Below are positions 58,256-64,000 of a DNA stretch of 64,000 bases, piece after piece (position 1 is the first letter of the stretch; every line of letters begins with the position of its first letter). This DNA comes from Doryteuthis pealeii (taxonomy: Eukaryota > Mollusca > Cephalopoda > Myopsida > Loliginidae): assembly GCA_023376005.1 (NCBI GenBank), contig CM042148.1, positions 76,065,571 through 76,129,570 on the forward strand, written 5' to 3'. Below the pieces are notes generated by a model. The model ran no database searches. It was not told where the DNA came from and saw only the letters and a program-made list of their open reading frames with translations. The translations under genes and the position numbers were made by a program.

Positions 58256-61200
58256 AGTATAAAGCTATTTATTATTAATTTATTAATTTCTGTTTGTCTT
58301 GGTTTAAGATGATTATTGACATATGAGACTTGTGTGTGTGTTAATAATATAATTTGCTATATTTTGTAATTAAAAGAGCTCAATATCAGTGATGGAGCAT
58401 ATATATCTAAGTTGGATAGCATAGACAGTCAATGGCACTTGGTGACTGCCAGTTTCTCACCTATGCGATCATTAAAACAATACATACACGTGTGTGCGTG
58501 TGTGTTTTATAGTTTGCTTGAAGCATTGCATGTATATTTGATTTGTAGATTGATTTTGAAGGCTTATCAAAATGCGAAAGAAGAAAAGGTAATGAGTATG
58601 TTGTTCATTTACCTGTATTTTTATTATTTTTGATGCTTACTTAATATTTCTGGATTAAAATTACATTCTCAGAAGACCTCAGAGTTAGTGTGCAGGTCTT
58701 CTGAGGATGGGATTTTAATCCTGAAATATTAAGTAAGCATCAAAAAAATAAAAATACAGGTAAATGAACAACATACTCATTACCTTTTCTTCTTTCACAT
58801 TGTGATAAGCCTTCAAATCAATCTACAAACTATATATTTATTCCTTTCCATTTTATTGGGTTTATTCAGATAACTGTTAAATTTAATTCTGTTTATAACC
58901 TGATTTGTGTGCTGTGTTCCATTGTTATGCTACTTTTCCCATACTAATTTTTTTTCTATTGAGCCACATGATCATATTGAATCTGAGTCTTGTTTTTTTT
59001 GTTTTTCCCCCCTATTTTTTTTTTTCCTTAGTGTAAACTAACCTTTGAAATGAACACTTCTTTTTTACTGTGTATATTTTTGTATTGTTTAGATTATGTT
59101 GCATTAAGTAAGATTGTTACAGTTTAGCTATTATTTTGAAAGGAATTTTGTCTGCTTTTAGCTTTTCTCTACTTGTCTCCTATGATTATTATTCTGCACA
59201 CTAGACTTGCTAATGTTTTTTTTCTTGTTCATTGACAACAGCCTGGATTATAAACAGAATAAAATCACATGTAGTAGGCATATTTGTCTCAGAAATAATA
59301 TCTAGTTGTATCAACAAAAAAAAAAAAAAATAAATAAAAATTACATTTTATAGACAATAAATTGAAGTAACAGAATTTTTTAGGAAGTTTTTGTAAAATA
59401 GATTGTTTTCCTGGTTCTTCCTGTATTTTCAGGTTTATCTTAGTGTATAATCTTCTGAAGATCTTACTACTTCTTCATTTTCTATTATAGTTCTCTTTGC
59501 TCTATCTTTTCCATCTGTTGGATTGTTGTCCTCAACTGGATGTGTCTGTTTCTTCCTATTGGGATGGTGTTTCTTCTTCCATCCGGATTGTCTGCTTCTC
59601 TGGGTGTCCCAACTTTCTTAGTTTTTAGTCATGGAAACAACACAAAGGCATTTTTTGTGTATACACTTAAAAAACAAACAAACCCTGAATCCCTTGATTA
59701 CCAATACATTCTTTGCTGATTTATGTAACTGAATCTGCCTGAATTGGGCACTCAGTCTTCAACTGTCTAAATTTGAATCCATTTTCCCAGAGTCACCTAA
59801 TCATGCAACCCTCTAGGCCAATGAGGGCTGAGCTTGCAGATGACCTTGGAGTGACTGTCAAAAATCTAAGACTTGTATTTTTCCATTTGGTTTATCGTTA
59901 TTTTAAAATCTACACTACATTACAAAAATGATAAGCTTCTGCCCATCTATTATGCAGCACTATCTTTTGATAACTGTAAAGTTTAATAGTCAGGCCAGGT
60001 TAGTTCAGTCGGTAGAGCGTTCGGCTAGAAACCACAAGGTTCCTAGTTCGATACTGGCCCTCGCCAACTCAGCGTATGAGTAGCACAGTGATCTGTGCAG
60101 TAAAGTAAGGAGCTGATGGTGTGGCACTCCACCTCAGACACAAAAACAATCTCCTTGGTCTAGCGCTAGTGGTCTAGCGCTTCCTCACTGAGTGGCTGAT
60201 ACCAACTTTAGGTCACCCTAACGACTTTACTTGCTATATTTCTATTAATCTACATTATCATTGACCATTTTTGAGTTCAATATTGGATAAAGGCTTTTTT
60301 GAATTCCTTTCATTGGTAATTTTAATTGTATAAGTCTGTCATGTTTTAACAGCAAAACTATTCTCATCTTTCTATATTCTGTTAACTCTTTTCCTACTAT
60401 GATTGTTTATTGGGTGCAATTCTGTTATATTCTTTTCTAGCTATAACATCCTGCCAACTTTTGATTTTTAAAATTTTTTATTATATCTCTTACTTTTGTC
60501 TAATCTTTGATCGATGTTCTCCAGGTCCACTCTGACCTGGGGTGGTAGTACCTGTTAGGGTCCCATCTATGGATCAAATAGAACGATTTCAAAATTATTT
60601 TTTTTACTTACTGGAAACCATATAACTGTGTGCAAACAAATGATTATTATTAAGTAAAAATAATTATTTGAAACCCTATAATTAGTATTAGATAGGAATA
60701 CTTGAAACTATACAACTATGTGCAAATTATTTGTATTAGATAGAAATATTTGATATGTTATAACTTTGTGCAAAAAATCTCTTAAGAAATAACTACACAA
60801 AAGCTGTAAATACAAACGCACCATGAATGCAACTTCCTAACCTCTAGGCATAAAATAACCCTAGATGGGTTGACGTGTTGTTAAAATTAATCAATCTGAT
60901 GCATGTTCTATTTTGATGAAAAGTATTATATTTTTTATCTTGTGTATTGCCAGGTACATCTGCTTGTCTTTTTTCAGTTTTGAAGCTGAAAGTTTTTAAT
61001 TTTAAAATTGTTTTGTCACTTGAGTTTACTATAGTTTTGTATATATGTTGTTATTAATAACAAGTGAAAAATGATATGGTATCACTATTATTTCATTCCT
61101 TGAGAGTTTTTTTTTTACATCAGTGATAGTTGGTGGACTTTCACTGAAGTGTGAGTGACATCAAATCTCCTCCAGTCTCTAAGACTCTTATGTGTATTCT

Positions 61201-61882
61201 AGCCAACTTTAACAATGCTGTTGTCTGGATGGTCTTGATTCTTCCTTGGATTTCCAATTGCTCCAGTCTGTTTTCTAAACTCTTCAGGACCATTCCAAGA
61301 GCAACGACTATAATTGCTTTGTAGAATAATGATCTGAGTAATTATAATAAGCAACTGAAATTGAGATGCAAGATATTCTCATAAAATAAAAATAGAAGTT
61401 GATAATGTTTCCTCAAACAAAAATTAAAGGTAATATTATGACTATTGAATACTAATTGTATATTTTTTAAAAATCCTGGTTCTGATGGATTTGGAAGGTT
61501 GATAAAAGAATGTCTTTATAAGGCTCAATTTGATCTTCTGTCTGCCATAGAGCTCTTGTTGCTTAATCAGAGCAGCTATCATGGTAAGGTAGGTTTCTCA
61601 AAGTAAAGGAGATGAGCTTAAGTATTGCATAGAGCTTACTATTTATTTCTGAACCACAAAATAGCCATAGAATAAAAACTTAGTAGTTTCAATGAAAAGC
61701 AAATTGCAATTAGGATGAAAGAAAAGCTTGTTAAAAAAAACGAATTAAAAAATAATGATTCTTAATGTTTAATCTAATAAAAATTACTCTTGTGCTCATT
61801 TTAGATTATTAGAATACAACTTAATAGTAATTTTGAAATGCATTTCTCAAGTTTTTATCACTAATGTAATTTTTTCTTGCAG

Positions 61883-61955
61883 CAACTTTCACATGCACAA
61901 CCCACACATCAGTTTGAACTTCCACCACGTTTTCAAAAACGGCTCAAATCTGGAG
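61883..61955 (+). CDS. TDRD7: TDRD7/TDRD5-like short exon, copy 3
   Basis: Identical over all 73 nt to 42854-42926, with the same acceptor and a gtaaat donor. It follows the copy-3 linker exon in matching phase 0 after an intron of about 7.5 kb (54366-61882), the same exon order as in copy 1. The next exon of copy 3 would start just beyond the window. Confidence 0.7.
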
Positions 61956-64000
61956 GTAAATTTGATCATTATTCTTATTAATATTATTATACTTCTGATT
62001 TTATTTAATTTTTGATGTAAATGATTTGCTTCTTATGATTATTTTAAAGCATACCCTATCAAAACCAACTAAACTCTAATGGTCTGGTAATGGGTAAAAT
62101 GAGACAGTGTTTCTGTTAGAAATACACTCCAGATTAAAAGAAAAAGAAGGATCATATACAGAGAAACTTAACTGTGTACTTGTTAAAATTTTCTTTGTAA
62201 TTACGACCATAGGAAATTTTAACTAGAATGATCTATTTTTGCAAATACGAACACTATTGTACTTAATAAAGATTTGAAAATATGTGTTTAATATTAGATT
62301 TACCCTTTGAGGTATTATCCATCACTTTAGACATAAATAAGCTGGATAATCTTTCTTTTGTTTATACATTCTTGATGTCTTCAATGAATTTATCTTTTTT
62401 TTTTCCCCCTTAAATAAATTACTTTGACCTTTGCAGAAATAATAATCTTTTCATCTGCTCAAATCTTCCATCTTTTAAATGTCACTAACATTTAACCCAA
62501 TTGAAAACTAAGAAAATAGAAGAATCTTTGTTTATTATTAAAATGAAATTCTGTTTTGGATTCCAACACTGAACATCCAAAATTGTTTTCATCCGAGTCC
62601 AACAACTGTCATAGGGAATGGAGATAATTTTGTGGCAGTATCTTGTCTTGAATAGAGAGGGCTGGGAAAAAGAGGATTTGCCTGTGCAGTGAAGCAGTTT
62701 AAGACTTCCAGATGAGGAACTATTGAAGAAAGGAGAATACATCTTAACTTATTCTGCCTTCTCATTTGTACAAAGGAAACAACAAAAAATAAATAAAACA
62801 GTGAAATGAAAATAATATAAGTAAAACTGTAGACAGTAGATATAATGTAAAGGTTAGGTATTATTAATTAATTCATAAATTTTAAAAAGGAAGAATATGG
62901 AATAAGTAGAGAAAGATCAATGTTTTAAGAGTAAAAAAAAAAATTGTGGGGATTTCTCTATCAAAAGTTATATTACAGGCATCTGGTTCTAGTGACAAAC
63001 TCAAGATGACTGAAGAAGGTTTTGAATTAGGTGTCAAAGTCTGATATAGTTGGTTTTGAATTGGCAGTTTAAGGATTGTCTAAGGTGTGTCTCTCAGTTA
63101 CTATGAGGGTTTCAAACCTATAAGTCAAGAATCATGGCTTTAGACTGACAGGGATGGGGCTAAATGGTGAAGAGATGTGTGTGGGGGAGAAGGGAACCCT
63201 TCGATGGAACACTACTTATATTGTCCCATACAGGAGATGATCTTAATGTGATGGTTATCATCATAGGAATCAGTGACCAGGGTTCAAATCATGGACAAGG
63301 CTGTTTGTGTTTCACTATGCACTAATGCCCTTGGGAAAGGCCTGAATCCATCTATTCTCTTTCCAGCTAGGAGTAAATTGTAGAGCAGACAGGGTTCTTT
63401 AGCTTTAGTCTAGGAGGAAAACTCTAAATTTAAACCAGTTAAACTCCGCTTTCACAATTAATTTTAGGTAATTTTTAAGGTTTTTTAAATTATTCTTGTT
63501 TACTACAATAAATTGTCAATTCAGTGCATGCTTAACATAATTGTTATCGTTATGGGAATCCATGCTGTTAGCATAACATGGTAATAGAAATTTTTACAAT
63601 ATAATTATTCTGCTAACTTATTAATAAACCTTAAGTTAATGAAAATTATTTACACCAATTTATTAATACTCATGAAAAAGAATTTGGTTTAAAAAATTTA
63701 CTTAAAAGAAATGCACATGAACTTAGCAAATCATATTTTAAAAATATTTGGCATTAAATAACCCAGAAGTTTGATATGCCCTTAAACACTAACCAACCAA
63801 GTATATAATTTTTGTTGTATTTATCTAATAAATCCTTTTTATGATATGGGTTATGTAAACCTTTGTTTATATGCAAGACATTTTTAATTTTAATGTTTGG
63901 AAATTGAAATTTAATTTGAAGTATTAAAAACATTTCTATTTATTTACTTATATGTATTTATGAGATAAGGCTTGATATGAATAATTTTGATATTTCAGAC

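Larger units (their letters stand above)
52441..64000 (+). repeat. large duplicated segment, copy 3
   Basis: Corresponds to about 33253-44976 of copy 1 in the same order and orientation, and runs off the window end. Differences from copy 1 are scattered substitutions, microsatellite length changes and a few indels, including loss of copy-1 bases 38389-38493. Exons are essentially identical. This divergence is what two haplotypes or a recent duplication would show. Confidence 0.9.

Overview
The window is AT-rich, repeat-dense animal nuclear DNA. GT-AG exons lie far apart, and the introns are packed with tRNA-derived SINEs, foldback elements, TIR elements, LINE tails and AT/CT/GA microsatellites. 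I see no bacterial, plasmid or viral gene organisation. The animal assignment rests on a LOTUS-domain (OST-HTH) protein of the TDRD7/TDRD5 type. A lophotrochozoan such as a mollusc is my guess for the host, but the window does not prove it.

One gene is supported, on the + strand. Exons at 10975-11080 and 17075-17183 join in matching phase and encode most of an N-terminal LOTUS domain. This resembles the first LOTUS domain of TDRD7, a germ-granule / piRNA-pathway scaffold. A 114-codon basic linker exon (34842-35183) and a short exon (42854-42926) follow in consistent phase. A possible further exon at 45277-45332 does not fit the phase. The 5' end of the gene, any further LOTUS domains and all Tudor domains are outside the window or not visible.

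Layout: 1-10974 is upstream or intronic DNA with SINEs, a possible solo LTR and A-rich tracts. 11081-17074 is intron 1, with a 725-bp TIR element. 17184-34841 is a 17.7-kb intron 2, with LINE remnants, a SINE with a perfect 13-bp target-site duplication, a 5S-rRNA-derived segment, a pair of inverted arms about 0.5 kb long, a 354-bp palindromic TIR element and a 41-bp GC-rich minisatellite. From about 33253 to the end the sequence is one 12-kb segment present up to three times: copy 1 about 33253-45424, copy 2 45425-52440 (matching 35769-42926), copy 3 52441-64000 (matching about 33253-44976). Copy 2 is full of one-base indels, including four in a 73-nt exon. Copies 1 and 3 differ by allele-like substitutions and have almost identical exons. 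The simplest reading is two haplotypes placed in tandem and bridged by an uncorrected long read. A real local duplication is the alternative.

I found no convincing undescribed functional system. The best leads are the triplication and its exon consequences, the foldback/palindrome families in the introns, the 3' tail module shared by unrelated SINEs, and the minisatellite that is open in all three forward frames.
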